Shown here: positions 23,881 through 31,533 of the stretch, in pieces
Layout of the letters: every line of letters begins with the position of its first letter
Position numbering within the stretch: position 1 is the stretch's first letter
Assembly: GCA_046735215.1 (NCBI GenBank)
Contig: JBKPSV010000278.1
Span: forward strand, 1-33,300
Source: JAMXLO01 sp046735215
GTDB lineage: Bacteria; Pseudomonadota; Alphaproteobacteria; Acetobacterales; Acetobacteraceae
Length of the DNA: 33,300 nt
Direction of reading: 5' to 3'
Translations under genes and position numbers: made by a program
The notes under the pieces: model-generated
What the model was told of the DNA's origin: nothing
The model's database searches: none
Seen by the model: the letters and a program-made list of their open reading frames with translations, nothing else

Positions 23881-25068
23881 TCACTTTCGGCGCAGCAGTC
23901 CGCGCTCCGCCAGGTTGCGCATCAGGGCGCCGGCGCCGAAGCTCCAGGGTTCGCACCGATCGGTCGGCATCATTTGGTTGACCAGCCGCCCCAGCTTGGG
24001 GGCGGCAATCGTCACGATGTCACCGGTCTTGTGCGTGAAGCCTTTGCCCGGCGCGTCGCGGTCCTCGACCGGCGCGAACATCGTGCCGAGGAACAGCACG
24101 GCACCGTCGGGATAGTGGTGATGCTGGTTGATCATCTGCGCTACCAGGTCGGCGGGATCGCGGCTGATTTTGGCGATTGACGATGCGCCTTCCAGTTTGA
24201 AGCCGTGCTCATCTTCGACGGTCAGCGACACCGTGGTGTTCCGGATGTCGTCGAGTGTGAAGCGCGCATCGAACAACCGCAGCAACGGGCCGATGGCGCA
24301 TGACGCGTTGTTGTCCTTCGCCTTGCCGAGCAGCAGCGCCGACCGGCCTTCGACGTCGCGCAGGTTGACGTCGTTGCCCAAAGTCGCCGCCACGATCCGG
24401 CCTGCCGACGATGCGGCCAATACCACCTCGGGCTCCGGGTTGTTCCACGAGGAGTTTGGATGGACACCGGCGTCCATTCCTGTGCCGACCGCTGCCATCG
24501 GCTGCGCCTTGGTGAAGATCTCGGCGTCCGGCCCGATTCCGACTTCGAGGTACTGGCTCCAGGCGCCCTGCTCGATCAGCACCTGTTTCAGACGCGCGGC
24601 CTCGGCCGATCCCGGCTTCAGCCGGGTAAGGTCGTCGCCCACCAGGCGGTTGACCACCGCGCGGATCTCCGATGCGGCGCCCATATCGCCGCGTGCGCGC
24701 TCCTCGATCACCCGCTCGATCATCGACAGCACGAAGGTGACGCCGGCCGCCTTGATCGCCTGGAGGTCGATCGGCGCGAGCAGCCATGGCTTGCCCGGAT
24801 CGCGCTGACCAGTCGGCGTGTTGGCCAGCACAGTATCGACGCGGCCGATGCGCTCGCCTTCCGCGCTGCGCAACGCCGATGCCGGGTCATCGGTCTCGCA
24901 CAGGTCGCGGACGGTCGGAAATACAGCCGAGACATCGACCAGTTCGCCGTCGCGTACCGTGACCACCGAAGGGCCGGCGACATCCGGCCGCCACACCCGT
25001 CCGGCCAGCACCGCTTGCTCGACATCGTCCGGCAGCACCGGCTGCAATGCGTCACGCAACGCCGCCAT
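23881..25068 (-). CDS. Fumarylacetoacetate hydrolase (FAH) family protein, probable sugar-acid dehydratase type
   Basis: A 395-residue FAH-superfamily enzyme. The core has 'NNPEPEVVLAASSAGRIVAA', 'LGNDVNLRDVEGRSALLLGK', 'AKDNNASCAIGPLLRLFD' and 'GFTHKTGDIVTIAAPKLGRL'; the Glu/Asp residues of 'PEPEV' and 'GNDVNLRD' are the metal-site region. This long subgroup includes 2-keto-3-deoxy-pentonate dehydratases (XylX/KdaD type) rather than true fumarylacetoacetases. An enolase-superfamily acid-sugar dehydratase-like gene lies 480 bases upstream on the same strand, which suits that reading, but the exact substrate is not provable here. It is divergent from msrB with a 62-base gap. Confidence 0.85.
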   Translation of the reverse strand: MAALRDALQPVLPDDVEQAVLAGRVWRPDVAGPSVVTVRDGELVDVSAVFPTVRDLCETDDPASALRSAEGERIGRVDTVLANTPTGQRDPGKPWLLAPIDLQAIKAAGVTFVLSMIERVIEERARGDMGAASEIRAVVNRLVGDDLTRLKPGSAEAARLKQVLIEQGAWSQYLEVGIGPDAEIFTKAQPMAAVGTGMDAGVHPNSSWNNPEPEVVLAASSAGRIVAATLGNDVNLRDVEGRSALLLGKAKDNNASCAIGPLLRLFDARFTLDDIRNTTVSLTVEDEHGFKLEGASSIAKISRDPADLVAQMINQHHHYPDGAVLFLGTMFAPVEDRDAPGKGFTHKTGDIVTIAAPKLGRLVNQMMPTDRCEPWSFGAGALMRNLAERGLLRRK

Positions 25069-25130
25069 GCGAGTCCTCCCAAAGCCAGATGCGGCACCCT
25101 ATACTACGACCAATCACAGGAGGCAGGCCC

Positions 25131-25559
25131 ATGCGGCTGTTCGGCTCGTCGCACGCAACCGATACCGAGACATTCCCGGTCACGCACACCGATGACGAGT
25201 GGCGCGCAAAGCTCTCGCCCGGCGCCTATCAGGTGCTGCGCAAGCACGGCACGGAGCGCGCCGGCACCAGCCCGCTGAACGCCGAGAAACGTCACGGCCG
25301 GTTTATCTGCGCCGGGTGCGGACAGGAGCTGTTCGCCTCGGATACCAAGTTTGAAAGCGGCACCGGCTGGCCAAGCTTCTATCAGCCGCTGGAGGGGGCG
25401 GTTGGCACCAGCGAGGACCGCAGCTTTTTCATGACCCGCACCGAGGTGCATTGCAGCAAGTGTGGCGGCCATCTTGGCCATGTGTTCCCGGATGGGCCGC
25501 AGCCAACCGGCGAGCGCTACTGCATGAACGGCGCGGCGATGGACTTCAAGTCTGACTGA
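25131..25559 (+). CDS. msrB: Peptide-methionine (R)-S-oxide reductase
   Basis: A 142-residue MsrB, which reduces the R-epimer of methionine sulfoxide in proteins. Zinc is held by two CxxC pairs, 'CAGC' (60–63) and 'CSKC' (108–111). The catalytic Cys131 is in 'GERYCMNGAAMDF'. 'GTGWPSFYQPL' is the substrate-pocket block. The start is set by AGGAGG (25118–25123), seven bases before the ATG. A TATACT box at 25100–25105 could be a -10 element, with no good -35. There is no signal peptide. Its last 14 bases overlap the 3' end of the convergent enolase-superfamily gene. Confidence 0.95.
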   Translation: MRLFGSSHATDTETFPVTHTDDEWRAKLSPGAYQVLRKHGTERAGTSPLNAEKRHGRFICAGCGQELFASDTKFESGTGWPSFYQPLEGAVGTSEDRSFFMTRTEVHCSKCGGHLGHVFPDGPQPTGERYCMNGAAMDFKSD

Positions 25560-26688
25560 ACCGCTTAATCGCCGCCTCGTCTAGTGTTACGCCGAGCCCC
25601 GGACCGTGCGGCACAGCAAGGTGTCCGCCGGCGTAGCGCAGCGGTTCGACAAATAGTCCGTTCTGCAGCGGGTTCTCGCCGACGTCGTATTCCACCAGCG
25701 GCGGATACGGCACATGCGCGCCGTGCGGATAGTTCGGCAGTGAAGCGACAAACTGCACCGCCGCGGCCAGGCCGATCCCACTGCCCCACACATGCGGCGA
25801 GAGCCGCAGGTGCTCGGCGGCGCACAGGATGGCGACGGTGCGCGCGACATCGAACCCGCCGCACAGCGTAAGATCGGGCTGCACGATCGACACCAGACGT
25901 GCATCGATCAGCCGGCGGAAATCGAACACGGTATAAAGCGCCTCGCCGGTCGCCAGCCGGATTGGCGCGCGCGTCTTCAGGCTGGCATAGCCGGCCCAGT
26001 CCTGCGGCGCGAGCGGCTCCTCGTACCAGTGGATGTCGAACGGCGCGGTGCGGTGCATGCTCTCCAGCACGCCATCCTCGGTGTAGTTGCCGTTGGTATC
26101 GACGGTGAGCAGCGGCGTTTCGCCAATGATGCGTCGCGCCAATGCGACACGTGCAGCATCCTCGGCCGGATGACGACCGATCTTGATCTTGAACGCGGTG
26201 AAGCCGCGCGCGGCATTGGGCTCGAGCTGGCGCGCCAGCGCGGCATCCTGGTCATCAGCTTCAGTGAAGTAGCCACCCGATGCGTAGACGGGTACGTGCT
26301 CGCGCTGACGACCGCCGATCAGGTCGGCGACCGACAGGTTCAGCAGCTTGCCCATCGCGTCGTGCGCGGCGATGTCGATGCCGCCCATCAGCGCAATCAA
26401 CTGGTTCTGCGTGCCGAAGTGGTACATGCGCGCCAGCACGGTCTGCACTGCGCCTCTTTGGGCGAACACGCTGCGGCCGATGTAGAGCGGCTTCACCAAT
26501 TCGAGGCAGGCGCGCGTGACTGAAGGCGGCCCCCAGGCTTCGCCGATGCCCTGCACGCCATCTTCCGTGTCCAGCAGCACCAGCCCGCCGCCACGACGAT
26601 TGGTCAGACCGCGCGCCGAGCCGTATCCCTGGCCCGGTGGCAGGTTGAATTCAAGCGGTATGACGCGGATATCGCGGATTCTAGACAT
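25546..26688 (-). CDS. Mandelate racemase/muconate lactonizing enzyme family protein (enolase superfamily)
   Basis: A 380-residue enolase-superfamily enzyme starting at ATG 26688 with AGGAG just upstream; the longer open frame only translates a repeat. Catalytic residues of the mandelate-racemase subgroup are visible: the KxK pair Lys167/Lys169 in 'FKIKIG', metal ligands Asp197 ('VDTNGNY'), Glu223/224 ('WYEEPL') and Glu249 ('ATGEAL'), and the Asp272/His299 dyad ('QPDLTLCGG', 'SPHVWG'). Such enzymes abstract an alpha proton from a carboxylate, usually dehydrating an acid sugar. The FAH-family gene downstream on the same strand could take the resulting keto-deoxy acid. The specific substrate is unknown. 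Confidence 0.9.
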   Translation of the reverse strand: MSRIRDIRVIPLEFNLPPGQGYGSARGLTNRRGGGLVLLDTEDGVQGIGEAWGPPSVTRACLELVKPLYIGRSVFAQRGAVQTVLARMYHFGTQNQLIALMGGIDIAAHDAMGKLLNLSVADLIGGRQREHVPVYASGGYFTEADDQDAALARQLEPNAARGFTAFKIKIGRHPAEDAARVALARRIIGETPLLTVDTNGNYTEDGVLESMHRTAPFDIHWYEEPLAPQDWAGYASLKTRAPIRLATGEALYTVFDFRRLIDARLVSIVQPDLTLCGGFDVARTVAILCAAEHLRLSPHVWGSGIGLAAAVQFVASLPNYPHGAHVPYPPLVEYDVGENPLQNGLFVEPLRYAGGHLAVPHGPGLGVTLDEAAIKRFSQT

Positions 26689-26704
26689 GGCACTCCTGTC
26701 ATTG

Positions 26705-26795
26705 CGCCCCTCCCGAAACGCGGGGAGAAGCATCTCGCTCCGGCCATATACTCGGCCCAAGATTGCTTCGTCGCGGCGCTCGTCGCAATGACAAA
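26705..26795. repeat. Interspersed repeat ('CDERRDEAI'-type) between DAHP synthase and the enolase-superfamily gene
   Basis: Read on the reverse strand, this translates to 'CHCDERRDEAI', the recognisable product of a widespread bacterial intergenic repeat. Positions 26762–26790 form an imperfect hairpin with ATTGC/GCAAT ends. A small CTCCC/GGGAG inverted repeat lies at 26707–26724. It fills the gap between the DAHP synthase stop and the next gene on the reverse strand. Confidence 0.55.
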
Positions 26796-26803
26796 GGAGA
26801 GTG

Positions 26804-28183
26804 CTATTCCGCCGCCAGCGGCAGTGCAGAGGAAAGTCGCGCGTCGCGTTCGGCCTTAAGTTCCTCGGCGACCAGGAACGCGAGTTCCAGCGCCTGCGAC
26901 CCATTCAGCCGCGGATCGCAATGCGTGTGATAGCGTTCCTCCAGCGCCGCCTCATCGATCTGCTGCGCACCACCGGTGCATTCGGTGACGTCCTTGCCGG
27001 TCATCTCGATATGCATGCCGCCCAGACGGCTGCCCTCCGCCCGGTGCAGGGCGAAGCACGCAGACAACTCGCGCATGATCCGTTCGAATGGCCGTGTCTT
27101 GCGGCCGGATCCGGTCGTGATGGTGTTGCCGTGCATCGGATCGCATGACCACACGACACAGCGTCCCTCGCGCTGTATTGCCCTGATCAGTGGCGGCAAC
27201 ACATTGCCGACGCGATCGGCGCCGACACGCGTAATCAGCGTCAGCCGCCCCGGTTCGTTATGCGGGTTCAACACATCGATGAGGCGCAGCAATTCGTCCG
27301 GCGTCATCCCCGGTCCGCATTTCAGTCCGAGCGGATTGGCCACGCCGCGCAGGAATGCGACGTGTGCGCCGTCCGTCTGGCGCGTGCGCTCGCCGATCCA
27401 TGGCAGGTGCGCCGAGCATGCATACCAGTCGCCGGTCAAGCTGTCCTGACGCGACAAAGGTGCCTCGTAGTTCAGCAGCATTGCATCGTGACTGGTGTAT
27501 AGCTCGGTCGCGCGCAGTTGCGGGGCATTGGGCGAAGCAAGGCCGCACGCCGCCATGAACGCGAGCGACTCCTGAATGCGCGCGCAGATATCCACGTAAC
27601 GCTCGCCTTGCGGTGACGCGGCGACGAATGCCTGATTCCATTGCTGTACGCGGGCGAGGTCGGCGAAGCCGCCCTGGGTGAAAGCGCGCAGCAGATTGAG
27701 CGTAACGGCCGACTGATTATAGGCGCGCAGCATGCGCTGCGGATCCGCGACGCGCGCCGCGGCATCGAAGCCGATCCCGTTGACGATGTCGCCGCGGTAC
27801 GACGGCAGCGTCACATTTCCGACGGTTTCCGTCGGCTGCGAGCGTGGCTTGGCGAATTGTCCCGCGAGACGGGCCACTTTAACCACCGGCACGGCGGCGG
27901 CAAAGCTCAGCACCACCGACATCTGCAGCAGAACCTTCACCGTGTCGCGTATTGCGTTGGCGTGAAACTCAGCGAATGACTCGGCGCAGTCTCCGCCTTG
28001 CAGCAGGAACGCCTCACCCGCGGCAACGCGTGCGAGCTGCGCCCGCAGCGCGCGCGCCTCGCCGGCAAAGATCAGCGGCGGCAGAGCGCGCAGCTCCGCT
28101 TCCACGGCGTCAAGCGCCAGAGGGTCGGGATACTCGGGCGCCTGCGCGATCGGACAGGCGCGCCAGTCCTGCGGGGTCCACAT
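26804..28183 (-). CDS. Class II 3-deoxy-7-phosphoheptulonate (DAHP) synthase
   Basis: A 459-residue plant-type (AroA-II) DAHP synthase, which condenses phosphoenolpyruvate and erythrose 4-phosphate in the first step of the shikimate pathway. Family blocks are 'FLLQGGDCAESFAEF', 'TLPSYRGDIVNGIGFD', 'YEAPLSRQDSLTGDWY', 'VVWSCDPMHGNTITT' and 'HIEMTGKDVTECTGG', which include the metal-binding Cys, His, Glu and Asp. The start 'MWTPQDWRACP' is preferred; the frame is open further upstream but runs through regulatory DNA. Expression is very likely controlled by the aromatic leader peptide and terminator at 28359–28473. A 33-codon ORF ends five bases before the start codon and may be translationally coupled. 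Confidence 0.95.
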   Translation of the reverse strand: MWTPQDWRACPIAQAPEYPDPLALDAVEAELRALPPLIFAGEARALRAQLARVAAGEAFLLQGGDCAESFAEFHANAIRDTVKVLLQMSVVLSFAAAVPVVKVARLAGQFAKPRSQPTETVGNVTLPSYRGDIVNGIGFDAAARVADPQRMLRAYNQSAVTLNLLRAFTQGGFADLARVQQWNQAFVAASPQGERYVDICARIQESLAFMAACGLASPNAPQLRATELYTSHDAMLLNYEAPLSRQDSLTGDWYACSAHLPWIGERTRQTDGAHVAFLRGVANPLGLKCGPGMTPDELLRLIDVLNPHNEPGRLTLITRVGADRVGNVLPPLIRAIQREGRCVVWSCDPMHGNTITTGSGRKTRPFERIMRELSACFALHRAEGSRLGGMHIEMTGKDVTECTGGAQQIDEAALEERYHTHCDPRLNGSQALELAFLVAEELKAERDARLSSALPLAAE

Positions 28184-28188
28184 GACGA

Positions 28189-28290
28189 TTATCGCTGTCG
28201 CGAGGGCGCCGGCTGCGGCGCGGGTTGCGGTGCTGGTCTGTGCACCGACGGTCCGGTGACAACATCGAAGTCGAGATCTGAACGCTGCAT
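28189..28290 (-). CDS. Small proline-rich ORF (33 codons) between attenuator and DAHP synthase
   Basis: An ATG at 28290 follows GAGGAGG at about 6 bases. The product starts 'MQRSDLDFDVVTGPS' and ends in a Pro/Ala/Gln-rich tail ('PAPQPAPQPAPSRQR'). The TAA lies five bases before the DAHP synthase ATG. The strong ribosome binding site and tight spacing suggest real translation, perhaps coupling or a small accessory peptide. It could equally be chance plus an upstream entry site for the enzyme. I do not recognise the peptide. Confidence 0.4.
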   Translation of the reverse strand: MQRSDLDFDVVTGPSVHRPAPQPAPQPAPSRQR

Positions 28291-28358
28291 GCGAGCCTCC
28301 TCGGTTGAGAGGCCGCTCCTGCCTGGCGAATTTTCGCGTCTCAATGCAGAGAAATACG

Positions 28359-28382
28359 AAAGCCGCCTTGGAGGGCGGCTTT
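28359..28382 (-). terminator. Attenuator terminator upstream of the DAHP synthase
   Basis: A perfect 9-bp stem: on the reverse strand, AAAGCCGCC (28382–28374), loop CTCCAA, GGCGGCTTT (28367–28359). It is followed by CGTATTTCT, a modest U-rich tail. It starts 25 bases after the stop codon of the aromatic leader peptide. GGCGGC in the last leader codons (28417–28412) can pair with its 5' arm, GCCGCC, as an antiterminator. Confidence 0.75.
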
Positions 28383-28407
28383 GGGTTCCTGCTAGTGGTG
28401 CACGATC

Positions 28408-28473
28408 CTAGGCCGCCGATCTGTACCAGCGGTACCAAAATCGAGTAGCGGCAATGGTGTGCGTCCGTGCCAT
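28408..28473 (-). CDS. Aromatic amino acid leader peptide of the DAHP synthase attenuator
   Basis: A 21-codon ORF whose product contains Phe-Trp-Tyr-Arg-Trp-Tyr at residues 12–17 (codons TTT TGG TAC CGC TGG TAC), then R-S-A-A and TAG. An in-frame TAG four codons upstream bounds it, so it is a self-contained short ORF. Five aromatic codons in six positions, directly before a terminator hairpin and the first enzyme of aromatic synthesis, is the signature of ribosome-mediated attenuation. Stalling for charged tRNA-Phe/Trp/Tyr would free GGCGGC to pair with the terminator arm. With ample supply, GCCGCT in codons 8–9 (28452–28447) could instead pair with GGCGGC and let the terminator form. No clear Shine-Dalgarno precedes the ATG. 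Confidence 0.8.
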   Translation of the reverse strand: MARTHTIAATRFWYRWYRSAA

Positions 28474-28594
28474 GACCGAGAACTACCGCACATGCCGGGC
28501 AACAGGCAAGGGGATATTCGGCCTGAACACAGCATGGCCAAGCTACCGTTCGGCCTGGTCCCGATGCTTGGTAGCGAGCGACGGCAAAGAACGG

Positions 28595-29134
28595 ATGGCG
28601 GATACTGACACAAGCGGGGATACTTCTCGCGTCGGGAGCTCTGAGCCATCCATGTCAAGCCGCATCGCACCCAAGACATACGGCACTGTAAGTGCATCGC
28701 GGCAAAAGGAGATGACCGGCCTTGAGTTCGTCCAGGGGCTTGCCGATGGATCACTTCCTCTGAACTTCATGGCGCAAACACTCGGCTACGATGTATCCGA
28801 GGCGGAACGTGGTCGCGTCGTCATCGTCGCTGACCCTGACACCAGGTTGCTCAATCCGGCTGGTACTGTGCATGGCGGGTTTTCAGCAACCCTCCTGGAC
28901 AGCTGCATGGGCCTGGCTGTCCATTCGACACTGGAGAAGGGGAGTGGTCAGACGACCTTGGAGTTCAAGATTTCGCTCGTGCGGCCAATCACGTCAGATA
29001 CCGGTCTGATCAAGGCAGAAGGTATCGTACTCAGCCGAGGGCGGCGGATCGGCACGGCCGAAGGGCGGATCACCGACCGCAATGGCCGCATGCTGGCGCA
29101 CGGCACCACGACCTGCCTGATCTTCGATACCTGA
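28595..29134 (+). CDS. PaaI-type hotdog-fold thioesterase
   Basis: A hotdog thioesterase of the PaaI/YbgC group. 'MAQTLGYDVSEAERGRVVI', 'LLNPAGTVHGGFSATLLDSC' (the HGG motif with its downstream Asp) and 'LEFKISLVRPITSDTGLIKA' are the family core, ending 'AHGTTTCLIFDT'. It hydrolyses acyl-CoA or acyl-carrier thioesters; the acyl group is not predictable. The start is uncertain: ATG 28595 gives 179 residues, ATG 28652 gives 160, and relatives usually begin 10–25 residues before 'TYGTV'. It is divergent from the attenuator-controlled DAHP synthase and converges on the DUF1028 gene with 9 bases between. Confidence 0.88.
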   Translation: MADTDTSGDTSRVGSSEPSMSSRIAPKTYGTVSASRQKEMTGLEFVQGLADGSLPLNFMAQTLGYDVSEAERGRVVIVADPDTRLLNPAGTVHGGFSATLLDSCMGLAVHSTLEKGSGQTTLEFKISLVRPITSDTGLIKAEGIVLSRGRRIGTAEGRITDRNGRMLAHGTTTCLIFDT

Positions 29135-29143
29135 GATCGCGCA

Positions 29144-29800
29144 TCAGATGATCGCGGGATTATCCGGATCCAGCGCACGCAGCAGGTACGCGTTGCTCTC
29201 CGGTTCATAGCGTTGCCAAAGCGCGCGCAGTTCGGCGATCGGCGCGTCATGCCAGTCGACGCGCAGATCGATCAGCGGAAAGCTCTGCTGTTCCACCACG
29301 ACTAGATGCGCGCTGCGTACCGGGACGTGCTCGCCGCCGGCGGCCAGACCTTCTTCCAATGCGTGCAGTAGACGCTCGGCCAACGGCGCCGATGCGTCAG
29401 CCTGAAAGGCCCGCAGCATGGCCGCTGGGACGCGCGCAGTCGCCAGGATGTTGCCGATTGCGCAGACATCCTGCGCCGGCGCGGCGCTCATCTCTGGCTT
29501 GGTCCGGGTCCCGCTGTGGGCTGCGGTGTTGCCGGCCGCATCCAGCACCGCAAGCTGCCGCCACTGGGCATGACGCGTCGATGCGACCAGCGCGTCGAGC
29601 GTCTCCTGCGCCGAGCAGCCGGAACGCAACAGTGCAAGCCCACGTGGCCCCAGCCGCGGGTCCGTGCGATGCTGGGTCAACACCGCACCAACGCCAGCCT
29701 CGCAATAGCTGCATCGGGCGCCGACCGCGATCGAAGATGTGGCGACAGCGGCGCCAAGCTGGCCGGTGCGTGCGCAGCGGCCGACAAGTGAGAAGGTCAT
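29144..29800 (-). CDS. DUF1028 family protein (putative Ntn-hydrolase fold)
   Basis: A 218-residue DUF1028 protein. The N-terminus 'MTFSLVGRCARTGQLGAAVA' places a Thr immediately after the initiator Met, as in Ntn hydrolases whose N-terminal residue is the nucleophile. 'AGVGAVLTQHRTDPRLGPRG' and 'VCAIGNILA' are family blocks. The C-terminal part ('WHDAPIAELRALWQRYEPES') is also conserved. The function is unestablished, and amidase or peptidase activity is only inferred from the fold. The ATG at 29800 is three bases from the TTG start of the divergent EamA gene, so the promoters must overlap the coding ends. Confidence 0.88.
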   Translation of the reverse strand: MTFSLVGRCARTGQLGAAVATSSIAVGARCSYCEAGVGAVLTQHRTDPRLGPRGLALLRSGCSAQETLDALVASTRHAQWRQLAVLDAAGNTAAHSGTRTKPEMSAAPAQDVCAIGNILATARVPAAMLRAFQADASAPLAERLLHALEEGLAAGGEHVPVRSAHLVVVEQQSFPLIDLRVDWHDAPIAELRALWQRYEPESNAYLLRALDPDNPAII

Positions 29801-29803
29801 CGG

Positions 29804-30748
29804 TTGTCGAAGTCTTCCCTCGCCCCTGTTGACGTCCCTATAACCCCGAACGCTGTCGCACTGGACGACGGCAAGCAACGCCTTTCAGCTGGTTTCATCC
29901 AACTTGCCGCGTCAGTGATCCTGCTCAGCAGTGCATGGCCGCTGACCAAGATCGCTATCGCCCTGGGTAGCACACCGATCTGGTTCGCAGAAGGCCGTGC
30001 TTTGGTATCAGGGGCAACGATCGCTGCCATTCTCGCCATGCGCAGGAGATTGCGCATTCCATTTCGGAAGGATCTTCCCGCGCTGGTTGCGGTCGGCGTT
30101 GGCCAGCTCGGGCTTTATTTTGCATTTGCGCACGAGGCTGTCGCCTGGGTCGCGGCTGGCCGCACCGCGATCCTGGCCAACACGACGACGATCTGGATCG
30201 TGCCGCTGTCCCTGATCTTCCTGCCCGAGCGCATCTCGGCGCATCGATGGCTGGCCGTCGGCCTTGGTCTTGCGGGCGTGGTGGTGTTGATGAGCCCTTG
30301 GGCAATCGATTGGGCATCGCACGATGTGTTGATCGGGCATGCATTCCTGCTCGCCGCCTCGCTGTCCTGGTCGGTGGCTATCATCGTCACCCGCACTGCC
30401 ACACCACGGTCCTCTATGTTCGAATTGTTGCCCTGGTGCTTTGCCGTCAGCGCGCTGATGCTGGCGCTGTGGCATGCGCCGGAAGGCGGCCTGGGGACGC
30501 AGCCGATGTCATGGCTCGCTCTGGCCTATATCGGGCTGATCGCGGGGCCGTTCGGCACCTGGTGCGTCATCGAGGCTACGACGGCGCTCCCTGCCATGGT
30601 GTCGTCGGTCGGCTTTCTGACCACGCCGGCGATCAGTCTGCTGCTCGCCAATGTCCTGCTTGGTGAGGCGATTACCGCCGATCTGCTCGCCGGATCCGCG
30701 CTGATCGTGCTTGGGGTCGGCTGTGCTGCATGGCCGGCACGACGATGA
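29804..30748 (+). CDS. EamA/DMT-family transporter
   Basis: A 314-residue protein with ten hydrophobic helices in two EamA repeats. Typical segments are 'SAWPLTKIAIALGSTPIWFA', 'ANTTTIWIVPLSLIFLPERI' at the end of repeat one, and 'LLLANVLLGEAITADLL' in repeat two. It probably exports a small metabolite. It appears to start at TTG 29804 with AGAAGG about 7 bases upstream. It heads a forward run with an alpha/beta hydrolase and the aconitase-X subunits; its stop overlaps the next start codon (ATGA). Confidence 0.88.
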   Translation: MSKSSLAPVDVPITPNAVALDDGKQRLSAGFIQLAASVILLSSAWPLTKIAIALGSTPIWFAEGRALVSGATIAAILAMRRRLRIPFRKDLPALVAVGVGQLGLYFAFAHEAVAWVAAGRTAILANTTTIWIVPLSLIFLPERISAHRWLAVGLGLAGVVVLMSPWAIDWASHDVLIGHAFLLAASLSWSVAIIVTRTATPRSSMFELLPWCFAVSALMLALWHAPEGGLGTQPMSWLALAYIGLIAGPFGTWCVIEATTALPAMVSSVGFLTTPAISLLLANVLLGEAITADLLAGSALIVLGVGCAAWPARR

Positions 30749-31515
30749 TGCTGCACGCAATCGAGGCAGGGCAGGGTGATCCGCCGCTGGTGCTGCTGCA
30801 CGGTCTGTTCGGTTCCGCCCGCAACTTCGGTTCGGTCCAGCGCGAGTTTGCCGCGCATCGGCGCACCATCGCGATCGATCTGCGCAACCATGGATCCAGC
30901 CCGCACGATGCCGACATGCGCTACGCCGCCATGGCGGCCGACGTGCTGCAGACACTCGATGCGATGAGTGCACTGCCGGCGACGCTGCTCGGGCATTCGA
31001 TGGGCGGCAAGGCGGCGATGCGGGCCGCGCTGACGCAGCCCGACGCGGTTGCTCGTCTGATCGTTGCCGACATCGCCCCTGTGCCCAATCCGCCGCACCT
31101 GCGTCAGGTGGCTGAGGCGATGGCGTCATTGCAGCTCGTGCCCGGAATGGCGCGCGCCGAGGCCGATGCGGCGTTGGCGGATGCGGTGCCCGAGGCAGGC
31201 ATGCGGGCTTTCCTGCTGCAGAACCTGCAGCTCGGGCAGACCCCCCACTGGCGCATCGGCCTGCAGGAGATCATCGCCGGTTTTGCCGACATCGAGGCGT
31301 GGGATGCGCCCTCCCACGCGCAGTACGACGGCCCTACTCTGTGCATTGCCGGTGCCAGCTCGCACTACGTCAGGCCAGAGCATCGCCCGATCATCCGTGC
31401 GCTGTTTCCGCGTGCGCGCTTCGTAACGTTGAAGAATGCCGGCCACTGGCTGCATGCCGATAATCCGTCGGGCTTCATCGCGGTGGTCGAGGCGTTTTTG
31501 ACAGCCTCCGCCTGA
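30745..31515 (+). CDS. Alpha/beta fold hydrolase (YbfF-like esterase)
   Basis: About 256 residues. 'LVLLHGLFGSARNFGSVQ' gives the oxyanion region, 'IDLRNHGSSPH' the following conserved turn, 'LLGHSMGGKAAM' the nucleophile Ser, and 'LKNAGHWLHADNP' the catalytic His. The usual acid position reads 'GASSHYVRPEH', where no Asp is obvious, as in YbfF-type esterases. Those act on short acyl esters or thioesters. ATG 30745 overlaps the EamA stop as ATGA and fits the family N-terminus; ATG 30730 in the same frame would add five residues. Confidence 0.88.
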   Translation: MMLHAIEAGQGDPPLVLLHGLFGSARNFGSVQREFAAHRRTIAIDLRNHGSSPHDADMRYAAMAADVLQTLDAMSALPATLLGHSMGGKAAMRAALTQPDAVARLIVADIAPVPNPPHLRQVAEAMASLQLVPGMARAEADAALADAVPEAGMRAFLLQNLQLGQTPHWRIGLQEIIAGFADIEAWDAPSHAQYDGPTLCIAGASSHYVRPEHRPIIRALFPRARFVTLKNAGHWLHADNPSGFIAVVEAFLTASA

Positions 31516-31533
31516 GGTCAGCATCATCGCCGC

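Noticed and set aside
26689..26904. N-terminal extension of the enolase-superfamily gene by 72 residues
   Set aside because: It translates an interspersed repeat (CDERRDEAI) and the end of the neighbouring gene. A good ribosome binding site precedes the ATG at 26688.
28184..28438. N-terminal extension of the DAHP synthase by 85 residues
   Set aside because: The extended frame runs through the leader terminator and the small ORF and is not family-like; the family N-terminus begins at the ATG at 28183.
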